This document shows positions 15,066-24,455 of a DNA stretch of 64,000 nt, in pieces. Position 1 is the stretch's first letter, and each line of letters starts with the position of its first letter. Origin of the DNA: DAHUYF01 sp035623985 (GTDB lineage Bacteria > Pseudomonadota > Alphaproteobacteria > ATCC43930 > CGMCC-115725); assembly GCA_035623985.1 (NCBI GenBank), contig DASPSJ010000050.1, positions 12,989 through 76,988 of the forward strand. Reading direction: 5' to 3'. The position numbers and the translations under genes are program-made. The notes beneath the pieces are model-generated. The model searched no databases, was not told where the DNA came from, and saw only the letters and a program-made list of their open reading frames with translations.

Positions 15066-17144
15066 ATGTCCGAGCCAAGCCAAGTGGTCAGCAGCGAGCG
15101 CGAAGGCGCCATCGCCGTGATCACCGTCGACAGCCCGCCGGTGAACGCGCTGAGCCACGCCGTGCGCGCGGGCATCAAATCCCGCCTCGAGGCGGCGCTC
15201 GCCGAGCCGTCCGTGGCCGCGGTCGTGCTGATCTGCGCCGGACGCACCTTTGTCGCCGGTGCCGACATCACCGAGTTCGGCAAGCCGATGATGGAACCGG
15301 GGCTTGTCGCGGTGATCGACACGATCGAGCGCAGTCCCAAGCCGGTGATCGCCGCGATCCACGGCACCGCGCTCGGCGGCGGGCTCGAACTGGCGCTGGC
15401 CTGCCACTACCGCGTCGCCGTCGCCGATGCGCGCCTTGGCCTGCCGGAAGTGAAGCTCGGCATCCTGCCCGGCGCCGGCGGCACGCAGCGTCTGCCGCGC
15501 GTGGTGGGGGTGGGATTGGCGCTCGACATGATCGCCGGCGGCGAGCCGGTCGGCGCCAAGCAGGCGCATGAGACCGGTCTCGTCGATAGCATCGCCGGCG
15601 GCGATTTGCGCGCCGCGGCGCTGGCCTTCGCGGAAAAGGCCGTGCGCGACAGGCTGCCACTGAAACGCATTCGCGATATGAACGACAAGCTCGCCGCGAC
15701 CGAGCCCGACTTCTTCAAGAATTATCGCAGCGCGCTTGCCCGGCGCAAACGCGGCCTGGAGGCGCCGCAAGCCTGCGTCGACGCGGTCGAGGCCGCGACG
15801 ACCCTGCCCTTCGAGCAGGGGCTGCAGCGCGAGCGCGAGCTCTTCGCCAAGCTGCTGGGCGGCGCGCAATCGAAGGCGCAGCGTTATTTCTTCTTTGCCG
15901 AGCGCGAGGCCAACAAGATCCCCGATGTTCCCGCGACGACGCCGGTGAAGCCGATCCGCAAGGCGGCGGTGATCGGCGCCGGCACGATGGGCGGCGGCAT
16001 CGCCATGAACTTCGCCAATGTCGGCATTCCCGTGACGGTCGTCGAGGCCAACACGGCGGCACTCGACCACGGCCTCGGCGTGGTGCGCAAGAATTACGAG
16101 ATCAGCGCCGGCCGCGGCGGCATGGCGACGGAGGATATCGACAAGCGCATGGCACTGATCAAGGGATCGGTGTCCTATGAAGACATCGCCGACGCCGATC
16201 TCGTGGTCGAGGCGGTGTTCGAGGACATGGCGCTCAAGAAGGACGTTTTCGCCACGCTCGACCGAATCGCCAAGGCGGACGCCATCCTCGCGACCAACAC
16301 CTCGACGCTCGATATCAACGTCATCGCCCGCGCTACGAAGCGGCCCGAGAGCGTCATCGGCCTGCATTTCTTCAGCCCCGCCAATGTCATGCGGCTCCTT
16401 GAGATCGTCCGCGGCGAGGTCACCGCGAAGCCGGTGATCGCCGCCGCCATGGCGCTCGCCAAGACCATCCGCAAGGTGCCGGTGCTGGTCGGCGTCTGCG
16501 ACGGCTTCGTCGGCAACCGCATGCTGGCGCAGCGCGGCCGCCAATCCGAGCGGCTGCTGATCGAAGGGGCGCTGCCGCATCAGGTCGACAAGGTAATAAC
16601 CGATTTCGGCTTCCCCATGGGACCTTTCGCCATGAGCGATCTCGCCGGCGTCGATGTGAGCTGGCGCGTGCGCCAGGCGCGCGGCACCAAGGCGCCGATC
16701 GCCGATGCGCTCTATGAGGCGGGACGATATGGCCAGAAGACCAACGCCGGCTATTACCATTATGAGCCCGGCAGCCGCGCGCCGATCCCCGATCCCGCCG
16801 TCGAGCGCATCATCGTCGATGTGTCGAAGGCGCTCGGCGTCGAGCGCAAGCCGATCTCCGAGACGGAGATGCTGGAGCGGCTGATCTATCCCATGATCAA
16901 TGAAGGCGCCAAGATCCTCGACGAGGGCATCGCGCTAAGGCCGGGCGACATCGACGTCATTTGGATCTATGGCTATGGCTGGCCGATCTACCGCGGCGGC
17001 CCCATGTATTACGCCGACGACATCGGCCTCGACAAGATCGCGGCCAGACTTGCCGAGTTCGCCCGGCGTTTCAGCGAACCCAGGCTCGAGCCGGCGCCGC
17101 TGCTGCGGCGCCTGGCGGAGGCCGGACGCGGCTTCGCCGCATGA
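15066..17144 (+). CDS. Bifunctional enoyl-CoA hydratase / 3-hydroxyacyl-CoA dehydrogenase
   Basis: The product is 692 aa with GAGGAGGAA upstream of ATG 15066. Residues 1-190 are a crotonase domain (AGRTFVAGADITEF, HGTALGGGLELALACHYR, LPEVKLGILPGAGGTQRLPR). The NAD-binding domain begins near 297 (AAVIGAGTMGGGIAMNFANVGI), and two C-terminal 3-hydroxyacyl-CoA dehydrogenase domains contain FFSPANVMRLLEIVRG. The order is that of FadJ/FadB and peroxisomal multifunctional proteins. It catalyses hydration of 2-enoyl-CoA and NAD-dependent oxidation to 3-ketoacyl-CoA. No thiolase is adjacent; the nearest are at 60 kb. Confidence 0.93.
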   Translation: MSEPSQVVSSEREGAIAVITVDSPPVNALSHAVRAGIKSRLEAALAEPSVAAVVLICAGRTFVAGADITEFGKPMMEPGLVAVIDTIERSPKPVIAAIHGTALGGGLELALACHYRVAVADARLGLPEVKLGILPGAGGTQRLPRVVGVGLALDMIAGGEPVGAKQAHETGLVDSIAGGDLRAAALAFAEKAVRDRLPLKRIRDMNDKLAATEPDFFKNYRSALARRKRGLEAPQACVDAVEAATTLPFEQGLQRERELFAKLLGGAQSKAQRYFFFAEREANKIPDVPATTPVKPIRKAAVIGAGTMGGGIAMNFANVGIPVTVVEANTAALDHGLGVVRKNYEISAGRGGMATEDIDKRMALIKGSVSYEDIADADLVVEAVFEDMALKKDVFATLDRIAKADAILATNTSTLDINVIARATKRPESVIGLHFFSPANVMRLLEIVRGEVTAKPVIAAAMALAKTIRKVPVLVGVCDGFVGNRMLAQRGRQSERLLIEGALPHQVDKVITDFGFPMGPFAMSDLAGVDVSWRVRQARGTKAPIADALYEAGRYGQKTNAGYYHYEPGSRAPIPDPAVERIIVDVSKALGVERKPISETEMLERLIYPMINEGAKILDEGIALRPGDIDVIWIYGYGWPIYRGGPMYYADDIGLDKIAARLAEFARRFSEPRLEPAPLLRRLAEAGRGFAA

Positions 17145-17370
17145 CATCAGCCGATGCAGACGGCGTCCTGAGCGGCGGAGATCGACCGGCCGCCGCCGGG
17201 ACAGGCGCTTGCCGGCCTTGCACGGGAACTATTGGCCGTCGCCGACGTTTGTCTCCTCGGCACCGCGAGCCCACCGGCGAGGTTGAATGCGATTCCCGGC
17301 GGTTTCGACACGCCAGGGCGTCGACAGGCTGGTGGAGATGCTGAACCGCCTATTGATAGGGGTCCCAACC

Positions 17371-17967
17371 ATGCGCCTCGGCAGCTTGCTATCCATCCTC
17401 GGCTTCGCGCTCGCGCTCGCAGCGGCGCCGCTGGCGGCGGCGGCGGACGACGCCGGTGGCTTCATCGCCGCGACCGCCGATGCCGTGCTGAGCCTGGCGC
17501 GCGACAAGGGCCTCTCGCAAGACGCTTTCAAGCAGCGCCTGCGCGTCATCGCCGAGCGCGATTTCGACACGCCGCGCATCGCCCAATTCGTCCTCGGCCG
17601 CTATTGGCGCAGCGCGAGCGATGCCGAGCGGCGGCAATTCGTCGAGGCCTTCGAGGATTACATGGTGCAGGTCTATGCGACGCGCTTCCGCCAATATGGC
17701 GGCGCCCAGTTCAAGGTCACGGGCCAGCGCCAAGAGGGAAACACGACCATGGTCACGACCGAAATCGAGCGCTCGAGCGGCGAGGCGCCGGCCAAGGTCA
17801 TCTGGCAGGTGGCCAAGGCCGGCGACGGCTTCAAGATCACCGATGTCAGCATCGAAGGCATCAGCCAGGCCGTAACCTACCGCGAGGAATTCGGGACGGT
17901 GATTGAGCAGCATGGCGGCCAAGTCTCGGCGCTGACGGAACAATTGCGGCAAAAGGCGAGCGGTTAG
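17371..17967 (+). CDS. mlaC: MlaC-type phospholipid-binding ABC component
   Basis: The 198-aa form begins MRLGSLLSILG (ATG 17371 with AGGGG upstream). A signal peptide ends at AAAA-DD (about 24). The mature part follows the MlaC/Ttg2D pattern: DFDTPRIAQFVLGRYWRSAS, RRQFVEAFEDYMVQVYATRF, VIWQVAKAGDGFKITDVSIEG and a C-terminal helix. MlaC carries phospholipids across the periplasm between MlaA and MlaFEDB. Here it stands alone, without mlaFED nearby, so it may be a paralogue. The preceding 17145-17370 holds no supported gene. Confidence 0.85.
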   Translation: MRLGSLLSILGFALALAAAPLAAAADDAGGFIAATADAVLSLARDKGLSQDAFKQRLRVIAERDFDTPRIAQFVLGRYWRSASDAERRQFVEAFEDYMVQVYATRFRQYGGAQFKVTGQRQEGNTTMVTTEIERSSGEAPAKVIWQVAKAGDGFKITDVSIEGISQAVTYREEFGTVIEQHGGQVSALTEQLRQKASG

Positions 17968-17995
17968 CCCCAACACGGCCCCGGAGCGTCAATCG

Positions 17996-18994
17996 CTATG
18001 GCGTCGACATCTTGATCGAGGTATCGAGGAAGGCGTCGGTAAAGGCCTCCTCGACGTCGAAGGGTTTTTCCAGGCCGAAATAGGTCTTCACGAGATCATA
18101 GTCGCCTTGCATCCGCTTGGCGTCCAGCCAGCCGAGCGCAATGGTGGTGGTATAGGGATCGCGCATCAGCTCCTTGATGCGGTTCCACTGATCGTGCTGC
18201 ACGCGCTCGTCGAGCCCGCTCACTTCGGCGAAGAGCGCCTTGAGGCAGGGATCCACCGCCGCGACGCAGGCGGCAAAGGCGCGCTGCGACACTTCGACGA
18301 AGCTCTTGACGACCGCGCGATGGCGCCTGAGGAAATCGCCGTTGACGATCACCGAATTGCCGTAGGGATTGACGCCGATGTCGCGCCAGGCGAGGAAGCC
18401 CAGATCCTCGCCAAACTCGCGCAATTTGAGATCGTGCTCGTTGTAGAAATCGCTGATGACGTCGACCGCATGGCTCTTGAGCGACGGGATCTTGGCCTGC
18501 GGCGCGATGTTGACCCAGGTGACGGAGTCGGGGTCGATGCCGACCGCCTTGGCGAAGGCCGGCCACATGACGCGCGCGGCATCGCCCGGCGGGTTGCCGA
18601 TCTTGTGGCCGGGGAAATCCTTGGGTCCGGCGATGCCGCTGCTCTTGAGCCAATAGAAGCCCTGCGCCGAGTTGGCATAGACGTTCATCACCGCGACGAG
18701 ATCGGCGCCCTTGCTTCTCGCGACCAGCGCGGTGGCGAGGTCGGCGATGCCGATATCGGCGGTGCCGGCGCCGACGCGCTGCGAGGTGATGCCCGAGCCC
18801 TTGCCGGTCTCGATGGCAAGATCGATGCCGGCCTTCGCATACAAACCCTGCTGCCGCGCATAGTAATAGGGCGAATGGTCCGCCGTCGGGACCCAGTTGA
18901 GCACCAGGGTCAGGCTCTCATTCGCCGCCGCCATGCGCGGCAGCAAGAGACCGGCTGCCAGCGCCGCGGCGGCCAGGCTCGCGGCTTTCCTCAT
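17996..18994 (-). CDS. NMT1/THI5-type ABC substrate-binding protein
   Basis: The product is 332 aa with a signal peptide ending near MAAAN (25). LVLNWVPTADHSPYYYARQQGLYAKAGIDL is the opening of the SsuA/THI5 group, which binds pyrimidine precursors, sulfonates and similar small molecules. The pair VGAGTADIGIADL and VDVISDFYN completes the fold. It is divergent from the TetR/permease/ATPase cluster at 19267-24455, which lacks its own binding protein, so it is probably that importer's receptor. The ligand is unknown. Confidence 0.85.
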   Translation of the reverse strand: MRKAASLAAAALAAGLLLPRMAAANESLTLVLNWVPTADHSPYYYARQQGLYAKAGIDLAIETGKGSGITSQRVGAGTADIGIADLATALVARSKGADLVAVMNVYANSAQGFYWLKSSGIAGPKDFPGHKIGNPPGDAARVMWPAFAKAVGIDPDSVTWVNIAPQAKIPSLKSHAVDVISDFYNEHDLKLREFGEDLGFLAWRDIGVNPYGNSVIVNGDFLRRHRAVVKSFVEVSQRAFAACVAAVDPCLKALFAEVSGLDERVQHDQWNRIKELMRDPYTTTIALGWLDAKRMQGDYDLVKTYFGLEKPFDVEEAFTDAFLDTSIKMSTP

Positions 18995-19052
18995 CCTCCC
19001 CTCCCCTCGCGCCCATTACAATCGCACGTGTCGCTGCACTGCTGGAGGAAGA

Positions 19053-19153
19053 TTCACCAGGGAGGTATGGAGGGCACGGAGAAAGTCAGAAATGGTGCGC
19101 TTTGCGCGCCCAATTCTCAGCTCCTCTCCGTGACCTCCGTGCCTCGGTGGTGA
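19053..19153. repeat. Interspersed inverted repeat with CACGGAG ends
   Basis: The left end TCACCAGGGAGG and GGGCACGGAGAA face the right end TCTCCGTGACCTCCGTGCC and GGTGGTGA as imperfect inverted arms. The CTCCGTG-CCTCCGTG-GGTGA wording recurs in intergenic regions of many bacterial genomes (from memory). It lies in the divergent gap between the binding-protein gene and its tetR-led cluster. Confidence 0.6.
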
Positions 19154-19235
19154 GCTTCATGCGCCTTATCTGCGATAGCCCTGCCCTCACGCCCCGAAAG
19201 CATTGCGCAACCCGCCGGTCTCGTCAATAATCAAA

Positions 19236-19249
19236 CAACCGGATGGTTG
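19236..19249. promoter_or_regulatory. Probable TetR operator CAACCGGATGGTTG
   Basis: Perfect arms CAACC (19236-19240) and GGTTG (19245-19249) with a 4-nt centre, flanked by A/T-rich bases (AATCAAA and ATTA), look like TetR-family operators. The site is 18 nt upstream of the regulator's start and sits in the divergent promoter region, so it could control both directions. Confidence 0.65.
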
Positions 19250-19266
19250 ATTAGGAGAGCCCGCTT

Positions 19267-19929
19267 TTGGACGCTCGCCTCGAGACGGCGCGGCCGGTCC
19301 GGCGCGACGCCGACGCTTCCCGCCGGCTGCTGCTCGAGGCGGCGCGCGCCGAGTTCGCCGCCAAGGGGTTGATGGGCGCACGGGTCGAGGCGATCGCCCG
19401 TCAGGCCGGACTCAACAAGCAGCTCGTCTATCATTATTTCGGCAGCAAGGACGAGCTCTACCGGGCGGTGCTCGAGCGCGTCTATGGCGAGATCCGCGCG
19501 CAGGAGCGCGCCTTGTCGCTCGGCGACCTGCCGCCCGCCGAGGCGATGGCGAAGCTGATCGGCTTCTCCTTCGACTACCTCGCAGCCCATCCCGATTTCA
19601 TCGCCCTCCTCAACGACGAGAACGGCCATGGCGCGCGGCATCTTGCCGCCTCGCGGCTCATGCACGAGATGCACTCGCCGCTCATCGTGCTTATCCGCAA
19701 GACCCTGCGCCGGGGTGCCGAGCAAGGCGTCCTGCGCGGCAACATGGATCCGCTCCAGCTTTATGTTTCGATCGCCGCGCTCGCCTATTTCTACTTTTCG
19801 AACAACCGCACGCTCTCGGCGATCTTCGGCCGCGACCTCGGCGGGCCGCGCGCGATCGCCGCGCGGCGCCGCCACGTCATCGACTTCGTCATGGCGGCGC
19901 TGCGCCCGGAGCGGGCGCCCCATGGATGA
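19267..19929 (+). CDS. TetR-family transcriptional regulator
   Basis: The product is 220 aa. The start is a TTG at 19267 preceded by AGGAG. The N-terminal HTH is LLLEAARAEFAAKGLMGARV with VYHYFGSKDELYRAVL (about 20-68). The C-terminal ligand domain (IGFSFDYLAAHPDFIALLNDE) is of the TetR_C_11/RutR-like type. It leads the ABC/epimerase/aldolase cluster and overlaps the permease by 8 nt, so it probably controls the cluster in response to its substrate. Confidence 0.9.
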   Translation: MDARLETARPVRRDADASRRLLLEAARAEFAAKGLMGARVEAIARQAGLNKQLVYHYFGSKDELYRAVLERVYGEIRAQERALSLGDLPPAEAMAKLIGFSFDYLAAHPDFIALLNDENGHGARHLAASRLMHEMHSPLIVLIRKTLRRGAEQGVLRGNMDPLQLYVSIAALAYFYFSNNRTLSAIFGRDLGGPRAIAARRRHVIDFVMAALRPERAPHG

Positions 19930-20731
19930 GGCGCGCCCATCCCCGGCGCCGGCCACCCTTGTCGGCGAGAGCGGGGCCGGCGCATGGCCGCGCTACGCCG
20001 CGGTCGTCGCCGTCCATGTCGCGCTCCTGATCCTCTGGCAATTGGCGGTCGACGCCTTCGCCATCCGGCCGTTCATCCTGCCCTCGCCGCTCGCCATGCT
20101 GCGCACGCTCGCGCAGACGAACTACCGCTGGGCGGACAATACGGCGATCACCGCCGCCGAGATTTTCGGCGGCTTCGCCCTTGCCGTGGTGCTCGGCGTG
20201 GCGCTGGCGCTGCTCTTCTCCTGGTCGCGGCTGCTCACGCTTCTGCTCTTCCCGCTCTTCGTCACGCTCAACATGATCCCGAAAGTGGCGCTCGGGCCCC
20301 TGATCATCGTCTGGCTGAGCTACGGCCCGGTCTCCAACATCCTCATCACCTTCAGCCTCTGCCTTTTCCCGATCCTGCTGACCACCGCGCGGGGCTTGCG
20401 CGAGGTCGAGCCCGACCTCCTCGACCTCGTGCGCGCGCTCAAGGGTTCGCGCTGGCAGATCTTCGCCAAGATTCAGTTGCCGGGCGCCCTGCCTTATCTC
20501 TTCTCCGGCATGAAGGTCGCGGCGATCCTGGCGGTGGCGGGCGCGGTGGTCGGCGAGTTCATCGCCTCGGACCGCGGCCTCGGCTATCTCATGATCCAGG
20601 TGCAAAGCGCGCTCGACACCGCGGCGATGTTCATGGCGGTGATCCTGCTCACCGCGCTCGGCGTCGGCCTTTATCTTCTCGCCCTGCTGCTGGAGCGGCT
20701 GTGCATTCCCGGCGACGCGCGGCTGGAGTAG
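19922..20731 (+). CDS. ABC transporter permease (SsuC/TauC type)
   Basis: The product is 269 aa with ATG 19922 inside the end of the tetR gene. It has six predicted membrane segments and the BPD_transp_1 EAA loop (ARGLREVEPDLLDLVRALKGSRWQIFAKIQLPGALPYLFSGMK). The opening ILWQLAVDAFAIRPFILPSP is typical of nitrate/sulfonate/pyrimidine-precursor permeases. It works with the ATPase at 23691 and the binding protein at 17996. Confidence 0.93.
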   Translation: MDEARPSPAPATLVGESGAGAWPRYAAVVAVHVALLILWQLAVDAFAIRPFILPSPLAMLRTLAQTNYRWADNTAITAAEIFGGFALAVVLGVALALLFSWSRLLTLLLFPLFVTLNMIPKVALGPLIIVWLSYGPVSNILITFSLCLFPILLTTARGLREVEPDLLDLVRALKGSRWQIFAKIQLPGALPYLFSGMKVAAILAVAGAVVGEFIASDRGLGYLMIQVQSALDTAAMFMAVILLTALGVGLYLLALLLERLCIPGDARLE

Positions 20732-20737
20732 CAGGGC

Positions 20738-21790
20738 GTGAGCGACGCGACCTTGCTGCTCGACCCCACCGCCCTGCCGGTTCGCATCGACGACGTGGCG
20801 GCGCTCGACGAGCTGCTGTCGCGGCCGAGCCGGGCGCTTGTCGACGACCTTGCCGCCGTCACAGGCGACATCCTCGTGCTTGGCGCCGGCGGCAAGATGG
20901 GACCGACCCTGGCACGGCTGGCGCGCCGAGCCGCACCCAAGAAACGCATCGTCGCAGTCGCGCGCTTCAGCGAGCCCGGCCTGCGCCAGGCGCTTGAGCA
21001 ACATGGCATCGAGACCATCGCCTGCGATCTGCTCGATCGCGGCGCGGTCGAGCGGTTGCCGCGCCTTGCCAATGTCGTCTTCATGGCCGGGCGCAAATTC
21101 GGCGCCGAGGGCGATCTGCCGCTCACCTGGGCAATGAACGTGCATGTGCCGGCAATCGTGGCGGAAAGCTTCCGCGACGCGCGCATCGTGGCCTTCTCCA
21201 CCGGCTGCGTCTATCCTTTCGCCGATGTCGCTGGCGGCGGCTCGCGCGAGACGACGCCGCTCGACCCGCCCGGCGAATACGCCATCTCCTGCGTCGGCCG
21301 CGAACGCTTGTTCGAATACTTCTCGCAGGCCTTCGGCACGCCCGGCCGGCTCTTCCGGCTGAACTACGCCGTCGAGCTTCGCTACGGCGTCCTTTACGAC
21401 ATCGCCCGCAAAGTGCAGGACGGCGCGCCCATCGACCTCGCGACGGGACATGTCAACGTGATCTGGCAAGGCGATGCCTGCGCCCAGGCGCTGCGCTGCC
21501 TCAAGCACTGCACCATGCCGACCAGCGCGATCAATGTCAGCGGGCCCGAGACGCTCTCGGTGCGCGCCCTTGCCCGGACCTTCGGCGAGCGTCTCGGGCG
21601 GGCGCCGGTGCTCGCCGGAACGGAAGCGCCGACTGCCTGGCTCACCAACACGACGCAGGCGCAGCGCCTCTTCGGCCGGCCGCTGGTGCCAGTGGAGCGG
21701 ATGATCGACTGGGTCGCCGATTGGGTGGCGCGCGGCGGGCCCAGCCTCGGCAAGCCGACCAGATTCGAGGCGCGCGATGGACGATATTGA
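20738..21790 (+). CDS. NAD-dependent epimerase/dehydratase family protein
   Basis: The product is 350 aa with a GTG start 6 nt after the permease stop. It has a Rossmann fold (ILVLGAGGKMGPTLARLARR, 45-64) and late SDR elements (FSTGCVYPF, then YAISCVGRER where Y-x-x-x-K of the classic SDR site appears changed to Y-A-I-S-C). Its place in the operon suggests it reduces or dehydrates the imported compound before the aldolase-like step. The substrate is unknown. Confidence 0.8.
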   Translation: MSDATLLLDPTALPVRIDDVAALDELLSRPSRALVDDLAAVTGDILVLGAGGKMGPTLARLARRAAPKKRIVAVARFSEPGLRQALEQHGIETIACDLLDRGAVERLPRLANVVFMAGRKFGAEGDLPLTWAMNVHVPAIVAESFRDARIVAFSTGCVYPFADVAGGGSRETTPLDPPGEYAISCVGRERLFEYFSQAFGTPGRLFRLNYAVELRYGVLYDIARKVQDGAPIDLATGHVNVIWQGDACAQALRCLKHCTMPTSAINVSGPETLSVRALARTFGERLGRAPVLAGTEAPTAWLTNTTQAQRLFGRPLVPVERMIDWVADWVARGGPSLGKPTRFEARDGRY

Positions 21791-22613
21791 GAGCCTCCGC
21801 CAGGCCGGCCTCGCCGCGGACGACATCGCCGGCGCGCTCGCGCTCTCGACCGCCGTCGGATGGAACCAGACCGCGGCCGATTGGGCGTTTTTCATCGCCC
21901 GCGGTCACGCTTTCGGCCTTTTCGATGCGCGCCACCGCCTCGTGGCGACCGCCGCCGCCCTTCCCTATGAGGACGGCTTCGGCTGGATCTCGATGGTGAT
22001 CGTCGCGGCCGATTGGCGCCGGCGCGGTCTGGCGCGCCGCCTCATGGGTGCGTGCGTCGAGACGCTGCGGCAGCAGGGGCGCGCTGCGCTGCTCGACGCC
22101 ACGCCCGAGGGCGCCGAAGTCTACCGCCGGCTCGGCTTCGTCGCTCTCGGCGGCATGGAGCGATGGGAAGGCCAGGGCGGCGCGAAGCCGGCCGGAACAG
22201 GGATAACACCGATGGCGCCGGATGCAGCCGACCTGCTCATTGCCGCCGACCACGCCGCCTTCGGCGCGCGGCGCCATTTCCTGCTCCGCGATTTCCTGTC
22301 GCGTCCGGGCGCTTTGGCGCTCGGCCATGGCGACGGCTTCCTCGTGCTGCGGCCCGGCCAACGCGCCACCCAGCTCGGCCCGCTGACCGCCGTCTCGGCG
22401 GAGATCGCGGGCGACCTTTTGGCCGAGGCCATTGCCGGCGCCAATGGCCCGGTTTTTCTCGATCTGATGGATCCCTGGAAGAGCCTCGCGCCGCTGCTCG
22501 AAACCCGCGGCTTCCGCCGCCAACGGCCCTTCCGCCGCATGGCGCTCGGCCGCAACACGCTGCCCGGCGACGCCGCGCGCCTCGTCTGCGCCGCCGGCCC
22601 CGAATTCGGATAG
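21777..22613 (+). CDS. GNAT N-acetyltransferase
   Basis: The product is 278 aa and overlaps the previous gene by 14 nt. The GNAT acetyl-CoA site is MVIVAADWRRRGLARRLMGAC followed by ATPEGAEVYRRLGFV (about 71-120). A second, degenerate acetyltransferase-like C-terminal half follows, as in YitI-type two-domain proteins. It may acylate the amino compound handled by this cluster. Confidence 0.85.
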   Translation: MDDIESLRQAGLAADDIAGALALSTAVGWNQTAADWAFFIARGHAFGLFDARHRLVATAAALPYEDGFGWISMVIVAADWRRRGLARRLMGACVETLRQQGRAALLDATPEGAEVYRRLGFVALGGMERWEGQGGAKPAGTGITPMAPDAADLLIAADHAAFGARRHFLLRDFLSRPGALALGHGDGFLVLRPGQRATQLGPLTAVSAEIAGDLLAEAIAGANGPVFLDLMDPWKSLAPLLETRGFRRQRPFRRMALGRNTLPGDAARLVCAAGPEFG

Positions 22614-22625
22614 AGGAGCCGGAAG

Positions 22626-23687
22626 ATGCCGCTCCATCGCCGCAACTTGCCGGCCGCCATTCTGGACATCCTGCGCGCAGGCGCGGTGATCCCCGCGCAT
22701 CCGCTGGCGCTCGATGCCGAGCGCCGCTTCGACGCACGCCGCCAGCGCGCGCTCACCCGCTATTACCTCGACGCCGGCGCGGGCGGTATCGCGGTCGGCG
22801 TGCACGCGACGCAATTCGCCATCCGCGAGGCCGGGCTTTATCAGCCGGTGCTGGAGACCGCCGCCGCCGCCGTCTCGGGCTGGGCGCATCGGCCGGTAGC
22901 GATGATCGCCGGGCTCTGCGGCCGCACCGATCAGGCGCTCGCCGAGGCGCAGCTTGCCGTGGAACTCGGCTATCACGCGGGGCTGCTGAGCCTCGCCGCG
23001 ATGGCCGGTGCCGACACCGAGGCGCTGATCGACCACTGCGCGGCCGTCGCCACCGAGATCCCGCTCGTCGGCTTCTACCTCCAGGAGGCGGTGGGCGGGC
23101 GGCCGCTCGGCGTTGATTTCTGGACGCGATTCGCCGCGCTCGACAATGTGCTCGCCATCAAGGTGGCGCCCTTCGACCGCTATCGCACGCTGAACGTCGT
23201 CCGCGGCGTGGTCGAGGCCAGCGCCGAGGAGCGGGTCGCGCTCTATACCGGCAATGACGATCACATCCTGCTCGACCTGGTGACGCCGTTCACGGTCATG
23301 TGCCAGGGCAAGCCGGTGACCGTGCGCTTTCGCGGCGGCTTGCTCGGCCATTGGTCGGTCTGGGTGAAGAGCGCCGTCGCCTTGCTCGAGCGCTGCCACG
23401 CCGCCGCGCGGAGCGGCCGGGTCGATGCCGCGCTGCTCGCTCTCGACAGCCGCATCACCGATTGCAACAGCGCCCTTTTCGACGTCGCCAACAATTTCCG
23501 CGGTTGCATCGCCGGCTGTCACGAGGTGCTGCGCCGGCAAGGGCTGCTTGCCGGCACCTGGTGCCTCGACCCCAAGGAAGGGCTGAGCCCGGGCCAGAAG
23601 GAGGAGATCGACCGCGTCTATGCCGCGCATGGCGAGCTCGCCGACGACGCCTTCGTTTCCGCCAATCTCGCGCGTTGGCTCGCCTGA
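22626..23687 (+). CDS. DHDPS/N-acetylneuraminate lyase-family aldolase
   Basis: The product is 353 aa. The TIM-barrel Schiff-base lysine is Lys179 in NVLAIKVAPF, and the catalytic Tyr is Tyr151 in VGFYLQEAVG. It is about 50 residues longer than DapA, with an added C-terminal part. The first strand (GAVIPAHPLALD) lacks the TT pair of true DapA, so a 2-oxo-acid aldolase or dehydratase on another substrate is more likely than lysine synthesis. It is encoded with an importer, an epimerase-like and a GNAT protein. Confidence 0.85.
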   Translation: MPLHRRNLPAAILDILRAGAVIPAHPLALDAERRFDARRQRALTRYYLDAGAGGIAVGVHATQFAIREAGLYQPVLETAAAAVSGWAHRPVAMIAGLCGRTDQALAEAQLAVELGYHAGLLSLAAMAGADTEALIDHCAAVATEIPLVGFYLQEAVGGRPLGVDFWTRFAALDNVLAIKVAPFDRYRTLNVVRGVVEASAEERVALYTGNDDHILLDLVTPFTVMCQGKPVTVRFRGGLLGHWSVWVKSAVALLERCHAAARSGRVDAALLALDSRITDCNSALFDVANNFRGCIAGCHEVLRRQGLLAGTWCLDPKEGLSPGQKEEIDRVYAAHGELADDAFVSANLARWLA

Positions 23688-23690
23688 GCC

Positions 23691-24455
23691 GTGAGCGAGC
23701 CGTTCATCGCCCTACGCCAGGTGCGCAAGGTCTACCGGTCCGGCGGGCGCGAGTTCCTGGCGGTCTCGGACGTGACGCTCGACGTCGAAGAAGGCGCCAT
23801 GGTGTCGCTGGTCGGTCCCTCCGGCTGCGGCAAGACGACGGTGCTGAAAATCCTCGCCGATCTCTACCGGCCCGATGACGGGACGGTGCGCATCGGCGGC
23901 GGGGAGAGCCGCTTCGACCCCGGCCGCGACGTCGGCATGGTGTTCCAGCAGGCGCTGCTGCTGAAATGGCGCACCGTGCTCGAGAACGTGCTGCTGCCGG
24001 CGGAGATCCTGAAGCTGCCGCCGGCGGAATCGCGCGAGCGGGCGCGCGCGCTTCTTGCCATGGTCGGGCTCGAAGGCTTCGAGGACAAATATCCCCGGGA
24101 GCTGTCGGGCGGCATGCAGCAGCGCGCCGCCATCGCCCGCGCCCTCATCCACGATCCCAAGCTGCTGCTGATGGACGAGCCCTTCGGTGCGCTCGACGCG
24201 CTCACCCGCGAGCGGATGAACCTCGAGATGTTGCGCATCTGGGAGCGGAGCGGCAAGACCGTGGTCTTCGTCACCCATTCCATCCAGGAGGCGGTGTTCC
24301 TGGGCTCGCATTGCGCGGTGCTGACGGCGGCGCCGGCGCGCATGGCCGCCTTCTTCCCGATCGACCTGCCTTATCCCCGCACGATCGAGATGAAGACCGG
24401 TGAGGCTTTCGGGCGGCAAACGCGGCGCATCTATCAGTTGTTCGGCATGGAGTAG
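23691..24455 (+). CDS. ABC transporter ATP-binding protein (SsuB/TauB type)
   Basis: The product is 254 aa with a GTG start 3 nt after the aldolase stop. Walker A is GPSGCGKTT (about 44-52), the signature is LSGGMQQRAAIARAL and Walker B is LLLMDEPFGALD. It energises the importer formed by the permease at 19922 and the binding protein at 17996. Its 3' end overlaps the convergent yehW-like gene by 22 nt. Confidence 0.93.
   Translation: MSEPFIALRQVRKVYRSGGREFLAVSDVTLDVEEGAMVSLVGPSGCGKTTVLKILADLYRPDDGTVRIGGGESRFDPGRDVGMVFQQALLLKWRTVLENVLLPAEILKLPPAESRERARALLAMVGLEGFEDKYPRELSGGMQQRAAIARALIHDPKLLLMDEPFGALDALTRERMNLEMLRIWERSGKTVVFVTHSIQEAVFLGSHCAVLTAAPARMAAFFPIDLPYPRTIEMKTGEAFGRQTRRIYQLFGME

Noticed and set aside
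19889..21895. Long minus-strand open frame
   Set aside because: It lies antisense to the permease and epimerase genes, which have clear motifs and tight operon spacing.
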